In this document: in pieces, positions 42,988 to 54,536 of the stretch
How positions within the stretch are numbered: the first letter of the stretch is position 1
Layout of the letters: the number at the start of each line of letters is the position of its first letter
Source of the DNA: Euborellia annulipes
Taxonomy: Eukaryota > Arthropoda > Insecta > Dermaptera > Anisolabididae
NCBI GenBank assembly: GCA_023213315.1
Contig: JAKCPI010005234.1
Span: 21,196-85,195, forward strand
Direction of reading: 5' to 3'
DNA length: 64,000 bases
Notes under the pieces: model-generated
Told to the model about the DNA's origin: nothing
The model's database searches: none
Seen by the model: the letters and a program-made list of their open reading frames with translations, nothing else
Made by a program: the position numbers and the translations under genes

Positions 42988-43491
42988 TTTGTTTCCATTC
43001 TTCTCTAGAGGGACGCAGCATAGAAAAGCTGGGTTGCCTAACTACAGGCGTAATTGAATTTTTTTATTACCTTAATAAAATAAATCTCAACATAATTTTT
43101 TAAAGAAATAAAATTATCAGGTTAAAATAAATTTTAATATGAATAATGCTTCCAGATTAGATGGCCATGAAATATCAACATCTAATAAATTTAACACTGA
43201 AACTATTAGAGTAATATTCTCGTGTTTAAATTTAAAGTTATTTTTTTTTTTTTTTTTTTACAATATCTACCAAAGTTTTAAAAAACTTCTGCCTTTCTAA
43301 AGTCAAAGATTAAAAATTTAAGTAAAAAGTTTAGATACAGTAGAAAAAAAAAAGTTTTTCTTCCCCTTCGTAAAATCAAAAAAGTTTGATTGATATGCGT
43401 TCATAAATTGAGTAAAAAATAACTTCAGATAAATATATGGAATTAGTTGAGCTTAAATAAACTAGATATTTTTTTTTCCATTTATATATAG
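42988..43491. other. Non-coding, nothing identified
   Basis: AT-rich; no features recognised. Confidence 0.4.
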
Positions 43492-43621
43492 AAAAAATCT
43501 GGTGTGACTGGTCTCACAACTTTCTCTTACCTTCCGTATCGAAAGTTGTGTTCGGTGCTTATCACACCAGATTTTTTTGTGTCGAGAATTTCCACCGATA
43601 TATTAGAATTCAAGATGTAAA

Positions 43622-43789
43622 TTTTTTTTTTTTTTTTTTATAAAACATTCACGCTTTTTTCTCATTCACACACACATTCATGCAGTCTTTTCGGCAACTT
43701 AGGCCATATAAGACTTTGACGATAACCGTTGTAGAGAATATATCAATTGTGGGGTCAGGCATTTCTATTTAAGCCATCTGGTATCCAAG
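43622..43789 (-). repeat. SINE1 copy, 5'-truncated, 9-bp TSD
   Basis: TSD AGATGTAAA at 43613-43621 and 43790-43798, reconstituting the R sequence CAAGATGTAAAATTTATAAA. It contains the tail, GTTGCCGAAAAGACT-type module and half of the central hairpin only. Confidence 0.85.
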
Positions 43790-43829
43790 AGATGTAAAAT
43801 TTATAAACATGGAAAATTATTTATATTTT

Positions 43830-43843
43830 GTTGCCATGGCAAC
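43830..43843. promoter_or_regulatory. RFX-type X-box inside family R
   Basis: GTTGCCATGGCAAC fits the X-box bound by RFX transcription factors (GTNNCCATGGNAAC). Equivalent sites in other R or H copies: 765-778, 1743-1756, 4650-4663 (one change), 5865-5878, 16970-16983, 31498-31511 (one change), 34383-34396, 37708-37721, 41831-41844, 53329-53342. The sequence match is direct; binding is inference. Confidence 0.6.
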
Positions 43844-43952
43844 CATTTCTCCTATCTTTCCTATGAAGTATGAGAGTAAAGTGTACTTCAAAAGATTTCA
43901 AGAGCAAAATGAAAATATACATAATTAAATATTTATTAATTCATATACCCGA

Positions 43953-44045
43953 AAAAATAAGGGTGTGCCGCCGAGAGTTGAACTACGGATCCTCCAATTT
44001 GTACTCGGAGTGCCCTTACCTACGTTACCTTACCACTAACGCGAC
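43953..44045 (-). repeat. tRNA-like SINE segment
   Basis: Minus strand GTCGCGTTAGTGGTAAGG (A-box-like) and AGTTCAACTCTCGGCGGC (B-box-like), followed by an A/T-rich tail. Arms do not form a proper cloverleaf. Probably a third tRNA-derived SINE type. Confidence 0.45.
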
Positions 44046-44209
44046 AGACCATGTCGCAAAAATCACTTTTTTTGGATTCAGGGGACCTCAAAACGTGAAG
44101 ATCCATCAAAATCTCGACATCGAATTTTTTACATGAATCCAATACCGTACTTTCTCTTTATATTAATATATAATAACATATATAGAAGTAAGAGAAAGTA
44201 AAAATAAGG

Positions 44210-44854
44210 AATATAAAAATCTCGATTTTATGCAAATGTAAAATGGCATGACGTATGATTGGCTAGGCGCATTAACTTAATTGACAAATTGGATCAAGGT
44301 TCGGGGGGCTGAACAAATGAGCGTTCTGATTGCCCCCTAAAACGATCCAATCAATCAAATAATAATAATTGTCAGGATAACGAACTAACGTTATTTCGTA
44401 GCATTCTTTCTAATAAAACGATTAAATAGAATGTCTAAAAGATATGCGAATTATATAAAAAAAAGATGATTAATGTAATAGCAAAAAGATATTAAAAGCC
44501 TGAATTATTACCTCTTTTGACATATGGATATTAATTATTCTTTCAAATTGTGTTTTTGTTTTCAAGTTGTGCATTTAGGTGTAAACAAATTGAATAGAAA
44601 TAACTTAAAAGATAATAAATCTAAAAACTGGTTATTATCTTTTAATAGTAGACGATAACAAAAGGGATATTTCAACTTTTCTTATTTAATTAGCCTGAAT
44701 TTACTTAATTTTTCGCGCTCATTTTCTTAACTTCTTAATTATGATTTATTAATTTTTTAAAAAGAAAAAATAGACAGGTAATTATTGGTAAAGAAAATTA
44801 AAAAATATTTTATACAATTTAATTTTTTTTTTTTTTTTGTGAATTAGGACTAAT
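44210..44854. other. AT-rich non-coding stretch
   Basis: No ends, frames or RNA-like structures recognised. Confidence 0.4.
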
Positions 44855-45113
44855 CAGGGGCGAATTTAAGGGGGGGGGGCCGAGGGGGCCCGGGCCCCCC
44901 GAAATTTCCCAAACACATATACATATATAGGAATATACAGACATCAGCGCAACAAATTTTTCCGCAGGATGGACAACTTTGGTTCCGCAATAGAAAAAAT
45001 GTTCCTCAAAAAATTTCGTGTAAAAAAAGTATAGTTTCTTAAAAAAAAAATTTTCCTCAGAAAAATTTTTGAGTTCGGGCCCCCCCGAAAAAAAATTTCT
45101 ATATACGCCCCTG
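44855..45113. mobile_element. hAT-type MITE, 259 bp
   Basis: Perfect 8-bp TSD GGACTAAT at 44847-44854 and 45114-45121. Ends CAGGGGCGAATTTAAGG and TATATACGCCCCTG with G/C runs just inside. The 109-residue minus frame across it is repeat-derived. Confidence 0.9.
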
Positions 45114-45121
45114 GGACTAAT

Positions 45122-46062
45122 CATCAAAATTTCCTTGATTATAGCCAACTATTTTAATTAAATATGATTAAATCTTTAAATACTATATGAAATCTGAACT
45201 TAAACTAGAAGCTCTCGTACCCTAATTTAAGATTTACAAGATTAGAATCCTGAAGATATGTTCATGTTCTGCATAACTATGTTTTAAGATCAATATATTT
45301 ATGTTTAATTCAATTCACATCTTAATGGAGACCCACTCCTGTTTTGATTAACTTGTCATGAGGAAATTACTTTAGACTACAAGATTACTTTATAACTTAA
45401 ACTACTTTAGAAATTCCGAATCAGGGGAAGGAGGATTAAGTAAGCAAAAAAAAAAAAAAAAAAATCTACACGATATCATATTGACTTCATTTTAATTAAA
45501 TTTTATTCAAAAACAAACAAAAAATGCAAATTTTCTCTATTTCGAGTGGTTTTTTCATGTTAATTTTTGAGAGAACAAGTTAATAATAAATGCAATGCAA
45601 TTTTTTTTTTTTTTTATTTTAAAATTATTTTTAACTTATAAAATAATACTTGAGATTTTTATAGTATAAAAGGGACTATCATAAAGTAATTTTGATTTAA
45701 TAAATGAAAAATATTCATAATGTAAGATCTTAGTGAATTTTAAATTATCTTGTAAAAGAGCATTTTTATGATAAATTATTGTGAGCTGATAAGAGAAGTG
45801 TCCGTCGGTTTTTTATTTCGATTTTCTTATAAATACAATTTTTTCTTAGCGATGAACATGCCCTAATTAAAACTTACATTTAAAACTTATTCAAGGTACA
45901 TGAATTAAAGATGATAGGAAACAGGCTTTCACCTTTAATGTATGCTCCGGGATCTCTAAATCTCTCTCTGGGAATTTATAATATGTTCTTTGGAAATTAC
46001 AAATTATATAATAAATCAATTTATGATTATGAAATTTAAGATTATGTGGCTTTAGCTCATTT
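45122..46062. other. AT-rich non-coding stretch
   Basis: Poly(A) at about 45446-45465 and poly(T) at about 45600-45616; nothing else recognised. Confidence 0.4.
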
Positions 46063-46093
46063 TACTTTCTCTTACCTACATATTATTATTATA

Positions 46094-46201
46094 GAATGGA
46101 AAAGAGCAAGTACTGGTGCAGCAAATAAAGAGAGCCTTTAGATGCCAAATGCCGAAAAGGCATTCATTATTTGCTGCACCAGTACTTGCTCTTTTCCATT
46201 C
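46094..46201. repeat. Palindromic X-family MITE, 108 bp
   Basis: GAATGGAAAAGAGCAAGTAC at the left and GTACTTGCTCTTTTCCATTC at the right pair over about 35 bp each, around AAGAGAGCCTTTAGATGCC. These are the same end sequences as element X1 (30741-33858), brought together by deletion of the interior. Confidence 0.8.
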
Positions 46202-46524
46202 CATAACATCAACAGCAACTTTTCTTCAAATTATATTATTATTATATATATGTATAGAGAGAAAGTATTGGATTTGTGTCAAAATTTAGATCTTGAGATT
46301 TTGATGGATATACATGTTATTTTGAAGTCCCCTGAATCCAAAAAGTGGTTTTCGCAATATGGTCTGTCTATCTGTTTGTGTGTCTGACTGTGAATAAAAT
46401 ATCTCAAGAACGAAAAGAGCTACGAGGTTGAAATTTTATATTTAAGTTAGGCACCCCCCTAGGGCGTAAAAATAAAACTTTTGTTAAACAAAATCGGCCA
46501 AAAAGTACTAGTACTTAAATTTAA

Positions 46525-46821
46525 TTAAATATTTTCGAGATTTATATATTAGAATTAGATAGTAGTATTCAAAACATCTTGACAAAAAGGGATTAACAAA
46601 GTCATTGATATATATGTATATCTAACAAATCTGTGAGTGTTATTTAAGGCTGGAGATCCTGGGTTCGATTCCTGGGGACCATGGGATGTTTGGCCTCGCC
46701 AATAAATAACACTTACAGATTTGTTAGATACATATCTCAATGACTTTGTTAAGTCTGAAAAGGATCGAGATTTTTGAATCCTAATATCTAATTCAAATAT
46801 ATAAATCTCGAAAATATTTAA
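46525..46821. repeat. Two-level inverted repeat with SINE fragment
   Basis: Outer arms TTAAATATTTTCGAGATTTA / TAAATCTCGAAAATATTTAA. Inner arms ACAAAGTCATTGATATATAT..GTGTTATTTA and its complement before AATGACTTTGTT. Between them is GGCTGGAGATCCTGGGTTCG with ATTCCTGGGGACC, a tRNA-like B-box segment also present at 47036-47125. Confidence 0.72.
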
Positions 46822-47035
46822 CTATAATGGAACCCCACGGCCTTAAAGGCTTTGCTGCTTACAGTAGTGTGTTAGAGCAGACCCAGTTGTCTGTCCCTCT
46901 ACTGGTTTAACAAGCGGCGCACAAGTGGAAAATTTTTCTTTAAAGTTTTTCACTTTTTAGTTACTAGTTAGTGACTTGCACGACTAACTGCATATAAGGG
47001 GAAGTGAGTTTTATTGGTGGAGGTCGAGGGTCCGG

Positions 47036-47125
47036 TGGCCTGGTGCATTGGACAGCACGCCTATGCCCCGGAAAGGCTGGAGATCCTGGGTTTATTTCCG
47101 GGAGGCCATGGGAAGTTTGGTGTTA
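47036..47125 (+). repeat. tRNA-like SINE segment (fourth type)
   Basis: GGCCTGGTGCATTGGACAGC (A-box-like), a GGAAAGGCTGGAGATCC spacer and TGGGTTTATTTCCGGG (decayed B box). Shares GGCTGGAGATCCTGGGTT with 46645-46670. Confidence 0.5.
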
Positions 47126-47376
47126 TATTCTCATTTGGCCCTTGAAATCTTTTGAAGTCACTTTACTCTTGTATTTCATAGGAAAGATAAGAGAAATGGC
47201 ATGGTAACAAAATATAAATATTTTTCCATGTTTATAAATTGTATATCTTAAATTCTAATATAGCGGCGGTAACTAAATATATCTCGACAAAAAAAATCTG
47301 GTGTGACAAGGACAGGACACTCTTACCAAAGGTAAGAGAATGTTGTGTGCTGAGTGACCAGCACACCAGATTTTTT

Positions 47377-48149
47377 CATTTTATTTGCCTTTGACTTTGT
47401 GCCATTGTCAAATAGAACTAGTCTCACTGTGGCAAAAGCCATTTAATTTAAATATTAAAATAATATACACTAGTTTTGTTGATATAATTATTCATTCTTT
47501 GATTGAATATCCAATCCAATTATCTCTTAGAGTAGTTTTCTTCAGTCTTACTATCCACAACCAAATTCATTTCTTCCCCATGTTTGAATTGTTCTAGTTT
47601 ATGATCCATTTAGTATGTCTAATTAATATTAAAATGAATGTGTAATATTTGTTGATAAAAGCTTAATGGCTCCCTCGGGGGGTTTCATTTCTCGCATTTT
47701 GCGAAACATCGCCTAAAACCTCGCCTCATTTATTTTATAGTTCTATTTAGTTTAATTTAATTTCTCAAACAAAATTAAGTTGAAGAACTCTGACAATTTT
47801 GGCTATATAAGTAATTGTAATATATACAAGGGTGGATTCTTGTAACGATAAAAGGAAAGGAGGGGTTTTTAAAATTCTTGAATTAATGAAACTTCACTTT
47901 CGCTTTTCTTCTTTTTACTTTTTTTTTTATTGTCTATTTTGGCTGTTGCAACCAACATGTTGGTCAGAGATCCGCTTTTCTTCAATAATATATAAAATAG
48001 CATTCGACCAACATATTCTACCATAGACTGGATTCTCAAGGGAAAATAGAAATATGGCTTGTTAGACAGAAATAAATATTCAGAGGACTAAGGAGGCGGA
48101 TAATGAGAGTATTTTGAAAAGCCATTTGAAGGGAAACTTTTCTTGATAG
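47377..48149. other. Non-coding, nothing identified
   Basis: Short AT-biased frames only; no element ends. Confidence 0.4.
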
Positions 48150-48183
48150 AAGTGCTGTGCGCCAGTCACACTAGATTTTTTTC
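48150..48183 (-). repeat. Family R, HP1 outer-arm remnant
   Basis: AAGTGCTGTGCGCCAGTCAC then ACTAGATTTTTTT: the last 30 or so bases of an R copy with one change. Confidence 0.6.
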
Positions 48184-49084
48184 ATTAGGTAGTATTAAAA
48201 GAAAATTTTAATTTTTTGTAGAAACATTACAATAACAATATATAAAAAAAAAACTTTCATATACAGTATATAAGTCTATATATACTTACTTAAGGCCATA
48301 TTGTCGCCTGGAGAGCAATTTAAACCGAAAAATGTAAAAATAACGGGCTAGATAACAAAGGAGGTCCTTATTAAAACCCAAAATATCCCTTTATAGGATT
48401 ATATTATGACAATTATTATCTGAACATTTCCACTTGAATGGAATAATTGAAAGCAAGCATGGATAACATAAGATTAATTGATGCAGTAAATAGAAAATCT
48501 GAACGTTTTCCATTGGAGCTCATTTATTAAAAAAAAAAAGAGTTTGGGAATCGAATGTCGATTTAAAAAAAAAAAAAAACTAGAAAAAAAAAACAAAGAG
48601 AGGAGGACATGGCTCAAGGTAGAAATCATTATTTTGCTCTTATAAATATACGACATTTTAGATGATTGATCACCCGTTTAAGAATGCTGCCAACAAAAAA
48701 ATATAACTTTCGAACTTTGCTAATGAAACATTTAGTTACTTTCTCCTTTATAAATCAAAAAGAGTGATTAATTTTCAAAGAACGGAATAGTGATATTTTA
48801 CTAATCATAAAATCAAATTCTCATTATGAATTACAGAAATAGACTTATTAATAATATATGAATTAATGCAATATCATAAAAAAATTTATATATTATAATT
48901 TAATTTATTCATTCAACAAATTATCTTCCTATACTTTCAATGAAACTCCTAGTTGGTATGCAACCCAAATGAACAATTCATTAATGGATTTTTCAATTAG
49001 GCTAAATGTAACGTGGAGCAGTTGGATTACCTCCCAGCTAGAAAAAATTACCTCCCCCCTCCCAAGAGCGGATTCAAGGGGAGA
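48184..49084. other. AT-rich non-coding stretch
   Basis: A-runs at 48530-48600; no feature recognised. Confidence 0.4.
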
Positions 49085-49312
49085 GTAAAGGGGGAATACC
49101 CCCCCCCCTCCGAGATTTGAGAAAATTATTTTTTTTGGGAATTAAATTTATTTTTAATAGGCCCCTATAAAATTTTAAAAATTAATACTTAAAAATTTGA
49201 TTTGTATACCACTGGTATATATTCTGGTAAACAAGTACAGAATGCACCTTTAAATTACCGAAATTAAGAACAAATTGTGTGCTGTGCGACCAGTCACACC
49301 ATATACCCCCAA
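49085..49312 (-). repeat. Family S copy
   Basis: Opens GGGGGAATACCCCCCCCCC and CGAGATTTGAGAAAATT; contains TTCTGGTAAACAAGTACAG and TTAAATTACCGAAATTAAG, then GTGTGCTGTGCGACCAGTC and ACACCATATACCCCC. Reverse of 8395-8600. C-runs at both ends suggest the full termini are present here. Confidence 0.68.
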
Positions 49313-50367
49313 TTTTCTTTCTCTAATCTCCATAACATATAGACCCGGGTCTATTTAGAATAATTATAGGCCTTACCACCGTAGACTTTTCAAGCCTATT
49401 GTTTTTTTTTTTATATATATTATTTGGGATTATATTAAAAAATTAAAATTTAAACTGTGTGCTTATTAATTTTTTAAAGGATTAGTGGAGGGTTTTTTCC
49501 CTGACAAATTAAATAAATTAATTTTTTTAATTAATATTTATTTAAAACAATAAAAAAAAACTCGTTTATTATTTTAAAATTATATAAAACTCCGCAGGGA
49601 GCTTTACCAGGTCCTGTGACCTCTCACCCTTCCCCACTCCCATCAGTTAATCATACTAGAATTTTATTATTCTTATCAGAAATGAAAGTTAAAAGAAAAT
49701 GCAGCCAGGATTTTTTCCTTAAAAAATATTTAACATATTTAAAAACTTAAGGAGTATATTTAACAGCTCCGAAAATGGCTTTAACCAAGGCTGAAACTTC
49801 AGCTGTTATACATGTATATATAGGCTATATATTTTTTTGAAGAAAAAATCCTGGCCGAATTTCCTCTAACTTTCATTCCTGATAAAAATTTCACCACCCA
49901 TAAAACACCCTTATAATAATTATTCTATTCATTCTACCTAATGTCTCATATATCGATACGAGAAATAAAAAAAAATCAATGAATAAAAATGTTTAATATT
50001 AAAAATTATAATTATAAACTTAAAATTCCAAAAATTGCACTGTGCGGCAGGAAAAAAGCCTCGAGATAATTCCTTCAGATTCTTAAATAAAATGACCTCC
50101 TGAATCCAAATATGACCTCCGTTTTTCCCCACCACGTACCGTTTGGGGGGGGGCCTACTTATTTCCACCCCTTTTTGTTAATTATAGGGCCATGAATCAA
50201 ATTTGGAGGGATTTAACTTTAAACTTGTGGAGACAGCCCAAAAAAATGAAAGTTAAAGCCGCATATTTGCCAATTTGACCAACTGTGCAGCGAGGAGCTG
50301 TGAATCTTCCATCTTCTTGTAAGGGCTTCGGAATCGCTCACACTCCACCCGCTTTATCCTATATATT
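49313..50367. other. Non-coding, nothing identified
   Basis: Includes a G-run near 50142 and AT-rich sequence. The 76-residue frame at 49938-50168 shows no motif. Confidence 0.4.
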
Positions 50368-50740
50368 ACTTTCTCTTACCTCTATATATATGTTAATATA
50401 TATAGAGAGAAAGTAAAGTATTGGATTCATGTCAAAAATTCGATGTCGAGATTTTGATGGATATACATACCAAAAAAGTGGTTTTCGCGACATGCTCTGT
50501 CTGTCTGTGTGTGTTCAATTTTAAGCATGAAGGATTTGAGCTATGAGGCTGAAATTTTATATATAAATAAAACACACCCCGGGAGCGTGAAAATAAGCTT
50601 TTAATCAAAATCGGCCAAAGAGTACTAGTAATTTACTGATGTACTTTTTCAGTTTTTTTCGATTTTCTTAAAATTCGCTCCAACGATTTTGATTAAAATT
50701 CAAAAATCAATTATTTTTTAGATGCTCTTTCAAATGTACG
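50368..50740 (-). repeat. Family R copy, lacks the X-box/HP1 half
   Basis: HP2, CGATGTCGAGATTTTG, a short microsatellite, AGTACTAGTAATTTACTG and GATGCTCTTTCAAATGTA, then the sequence leaves the R consensus at ACGAGAAAGTCTCGGGG. Confidence 0.8.
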
Positions 50741-51421
50741 AGAAAGTCTCGGGGAAGTCATTCCCCATATTTTTTTATGGGGGAGGTGAATCAACTCCCT
50801 TCGAAAAAAATTTTCTTCACATGCACTGGAGTAGCTACTAGCATCGGTGACACCCAGTGTAGTGCAATGTTACCCCAAGAGTGAAAATTGTATTTGTCTT
50901 TTGGCCATTTCAGGCCATATAGACTTTCACTTTTATTTTATAAATATAAAGTCACAATTCATATTGTATTAATTTTACTGAAAAAAATCTTTCGTGATTT
51001 ATTTTAATGTTTTTTTTTTATTTATTTATTTTATTTTCACGGTCGTTGTCACCCTCCAAAGGGGTGCTATGCTACTGTTGACATGATGTGGATACAAACC
51101 ATTGTCAATCGATATGATGGCTTTAAGATGATTGTTCGCCTCCATAGAAGATGCCAATGGTTCTTTATAACTTCATGGCAAATTCACTATCTGTCTTGAA
51201 GAAGGCAGGAAAATACGGCCGAAATGTTGACAGAATTTGTTAAATATGCAAAATTATAAAAAATTGCATATTTTTTATAATTTTGCTTTGACTCTCTGTC
51301 TTACCTCCTCATCATTAATTGTTTAAAAATATATTATTCATTCAATCTATTGTGTTAGAAATTATTCCAGAAACAAATTAAAATAAATTTTCTGTATCCA
51401 GCCAACCTCTTTGGAATAGGT
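50741..51421. other. Non-coding, possible Penelope-like piece
   Basis: At about 51198-51228 CTTGAAGAAGGC..GGCCGAAATG weakly resembles a hammerhead-like core, and a short hairpin TATGCAAAATTAT/ATAAAAAATTGCATA follows (about 51246-51275). A patch at 51035-51140 is GC-richer. None is strong enough for a firm call. Confidence 0.35.
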
Positions 51422-51467
51422 ATAGAAGGTAGGCACGCTACCAACTACTCCAAGCCCCGTGGGCTAA
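51422..51467 (-). repeat. SINE1 tRNA-head fragment
   Basis: Minus strand TTAGCCCACGGGGCTTGG, then AGTAGTTGGTAGCGTGCC and TACCTTCTATACC: the first 45 or so bases of SINE1, cut before the B box. Confidence 0.65.
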
Positions 51468-53147
51468 GTTGAATTTATTTTATTGTCATTTTTAAATCAA
51501 TAAACATGATAAATATATGACCTCTTTATGAAACATTAACTAAATGACAAGTTCAGATCTATTTGGAAACTGGAGAGCAAAGCCACGTCATCAAAGCAAA
51601 AGTGACACAAATACATAGATATAGAATACATACAAGACCGGCCTTTCAAGCGTTTTTTAATAAATGTAGTTTGAAATAGATTAGAGCTAAAAATTAAAAT
51701 TCGATATTTCATATCCTCTAGGAAGGGGGGAGGGGGGAGGGGCTGCCTTTTTACTTTATTTTATGCACATGTCACACATGGCTTCTGAATCTAAAAGCCG
51801 GATAAAATCTGCAATTTGCTGAGGACGTTGTTTATTTAGTGTTAACTTTGCGAAAAGACATTACATTCTTTAGGCCATTTCACTTCTTGATGATTTTTTT
51901 TTCTTTTTGGAATTTTTGATAATTGTTATTAGTAGGCTTTAATTAAAGATACTCTGAAGTCTATTTTGACCAGAAATTCACTTCAGTCAGAGCAACTCTA
52001 CTTATTAAAATAATATTTTTTTGAAATTTTAATTTTGCTTACCTTTCATATATTCCATGGCGTTATTATAGCCTATTAGCGCCAAATATTTGAAATAAAT
52101 AGGAATGGGGGCTAAATGACTTTAACTGCTGAAAAAGACCTTTTTTTTCACTCTTTATTCTCGACCTTTCGGCCCCTGAAAAAGACCTTAAAACGAATAA
52201 AAAATTTTTTTATATTTTTTGTAAAAATTGTGTAATAGGGCCGAATGGCTCTGAGCAAGCCATGACTGAATTTTTTTTTAGAATTGGGAGTTAGGACGAT
52301 GTTTCAAATTCTAAAGAATATGGAATAACAGAGTTTAAAATTGTAACCCTTATTATATATATATATATATATATAATTTTATCTATTTATTTTTTTTTGG
52401 GAGGGGGCGGAGCCTGATCAATAATTATATTTAAAAAAATTGTTCTATATTCAAACTCATTTTTTTGTGAGTTTTAAATGATGAAATCGACAAATATTTA
52501 CGAAAATAATAAATAAACAACTTTGATTTATTACTTGCATGGCTAGAAGCTTTAGCTCATCTAAAATTTATTATAGCCAGCAAGGAATGCTTAAACTCTT
52601 TATCAGCCAGGCGGCAAAATATGATTGCTTAGAGAATAAAAATATAACCATAGATTTATTGAATAAATATGCAAACTAAAAGATTAACAAGATTTATTGG
52701 ACTTTTATTATATCTTCTCACTGCCCTTTGCTGTTTCAGATACAATAATTGTTTTCTAAAATTAAAAATCTAAAAAAAAAAATGCTTTATGGCATTATAA
52801 TTTGAGAGTGTCAAAATGGAGACATCTTTACGGAAATTTTCAAGACCCAAGGGAAATTCGCTTCATGATATCGAACCCTCATAAATCCAGTTCCCCCTTC
52901 ACTATAAAGAAATCCTTATTTCTTTTTACTTTATAAAAAAACAGTCTCATAAATATAGCAGATAATCAAAATCACTAGGCTCATCAATTCTTTCTAGATT
53001 AAAATCATAAAATATTGAAGATTTAATTAATTATTAATAAATATATTAACTTTTTCAGCAATCATTAATTAATTAAATTTTTAATATTTATCTCTCTATC
53101 AAAGTTTGAGGAATTTACCCTTTGAATTTTAAAGTAAAGATTTATAA
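51468..53147. other. AT-rich non-coding stretch
   Basis: TA run at about 52354-52374 and a G-run near 51725; no ends, frames or RNA-like structures recognised. Confidence 0.45.
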
Positions 53148-53828
53148 AAAAAAATCTGGTGTGACTGGCGCACAGCACACAACTTTCTCTTACCTTCGGT
53201 AATCGAAAGTTGTGTTCTGTGCTTGTCACACCAGATTTTTTGTGTTGACATGTATTTAGTTTCCGACAGTAGGGTACAATTGAATTAAAGATGTAAAATT
53301 TATAAGTATGGCAAAATATTTATATTTTGTTACCATGGCAACCATTTCTCCTATCTTTTCTATGGAGTACAAGAGTAAAGTGGTCTTCAGAAGATTTCAA
53401 TGACAAAATGAGAATATACATTTTAAAGAGAATGTAAAAAATAATTGATTTTTGAATTTAAAAAAAAAAAATCGTTGGAGCAAATTTAGAGAAAATAGAA
53501 AAAAAAACTGAAAAAGTGCATCAGTAAAGTACTAGTGCTCTTTGGTCGATTTTGTTCAAAAGCTTCGTGTCACGTCCTAGGGGGGTTCCTAACTTAAATA
53601 TAAAATTTCAACCTCCTAGCTCTTTCCGTTCTTGAGATATTTTGTCCACAGACCACACACACACACACACACACAGACAGGCCATGTCGCGAAAACCACT
53701 TTTTTGGATTCAGGGGACCTCAAAACGTGAAGATCCATCAAAATCTCGACATCGAATTTTTGACATGAATCCAATACTTTCTCTCTCTATATATATTATA
53801 TATATACATAGGTAATAGAAAGTAAAAA
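53148..53828 (+). repeat. Family R copy, full length (reference copy)
   Basis: HP1 with all arms (AAATCTGGTGTGACTGGCGC to CTTGTCACACCAGATTTTT), GACATGTATTTAGTTTCCG, X-box 53329-53342, AGTGGTCTTCAGAAGATTTC, the AATAATTGATTTTTG module, GTGCATCAGTAAAGTACTAG, the CTTTCCGTTCTTGAG module, CA microsatellite, GGGGACCTCAAAACGTG, ATCGAATTTTTGACATG and HP2. An A-run lies outside each end, consistent with insertion at A/T tracts. Confidence 0.9.
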
Positions 53829-53861
53829 AAAATTAAAAACATTAGATCATAAGTTTAAATG

Positions 53862-53920
53862 ATTTTTTTTTTATAAAAAACACTTGTACTTTTTTTCTCA
53901 TTCACCCATATTCATTTTAT
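53862..53920 (-). repeat. SINE1 tail remnant
   Basis: TTTTTTTTTATAAAAAACAC, TTTTTTTCTCATTCACCC and ATATTCATTT follow the SINE1 3' end in reverse; diverged and short. Confidence 0.45.
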
Positions 53921-54536
53921 AAATATTCCGACTAGATCCTGAGGTAGGGAGCTCCCGAAAATTTGCCGAAAAGTAGATATAAAAATAATCAACAGCCTAC
54001 TGTTGATAGTTTATAAGTTTTATAAGTTTCGAAAATTTCAGAAAAATCATTTTTGTTTTAAAATTCCTATTAAATAGACTATGGGGAAGATATTCAATTG
54101 TATGATTTAGGCACTTCTGGTTCAAATAATATAAAATTTATAATATATGATTAATAGTTATCAACTCAGATAGCAGAAGAAAGAAGGGGGAGTTGAACCG
54201 ATTTGCTCAGCATGCTGAGCGGACCTTTTTTCGGCTATCTAAATCGATTTATATATATAGTAAGAGAAAGTTAAGTTCTACAACAACCACCACATCAAAT
54301 TTTTTTGTTTAAAATTTTACCTCTACTCCTCCTCTTACTATTTTGAATTGATTTCAAATAAAACATTTTAAAGTTAATTCCTTCTTAAAATTCCTCTTCT
54401 TTAGTTCTATTAGTCACTCGTGAGTTCCAAGCCCGGCTGAAATTGCACTGTTAGAATTGAGAAGACGATTTGTTAAAGAATTCCTTAGAGGCTCATGAAT
54501 TTCGATACTGTTTTAAATGAAGAAAATATCCTTAAT
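53921..54536. other. Non-coding, one R HP2 end
   Basis: At 54247-54270 TTATATATATAGTAAGAGAAAG is the final arm of an R HP2. Nothing else recognised. Confidence 0.45.

Larger units (their letters stand above)
43492..44209 (+). repeat. Family R copy with two insertions
   Basis: HP1 with a shortened arm (GACTGGTCTCACAACTTTC), then a SINE1 insertion (43622-43789), then X-box GTTGCCATGGCAAC (43830-43843), which is a perfect palindrome. Between about 43925 and 44045 the usual R middle is replaced by a tRNA-like segment, after which GACAGACCATGTCGC, GGGGACCTCAAAACGTG and HP2 follow. Confidence 0.82.
46063..47376 (-). repeat. Family R copy with several nested insertions
   Basis: HP2 opens at TACTTTCTCTTACCTAC and its loop is interrupted by a palindromic X element (46094-46201). 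R then continues through the microsatellite and AGTACTAGTACTTAAA, breaks at about 46520 for an inverted repeat and tRNA-like material (to about 47138), and resumes at GAAATCTTTTGAAGTCACTT through to HP1 (CAGCACACCAGATTTTTTC). The X-box is damaged by a small deletion (ATGGCATGGTAAC, about 47197). Confidence 0.78.

Noticed and set aside
53148..53828. Classification of family R as a canonical Helitron
   Set aside because: The TC at one end and the nearby hairpin fit loosely, but there is no CTRR terminus and the opposite end is also a hairpin.
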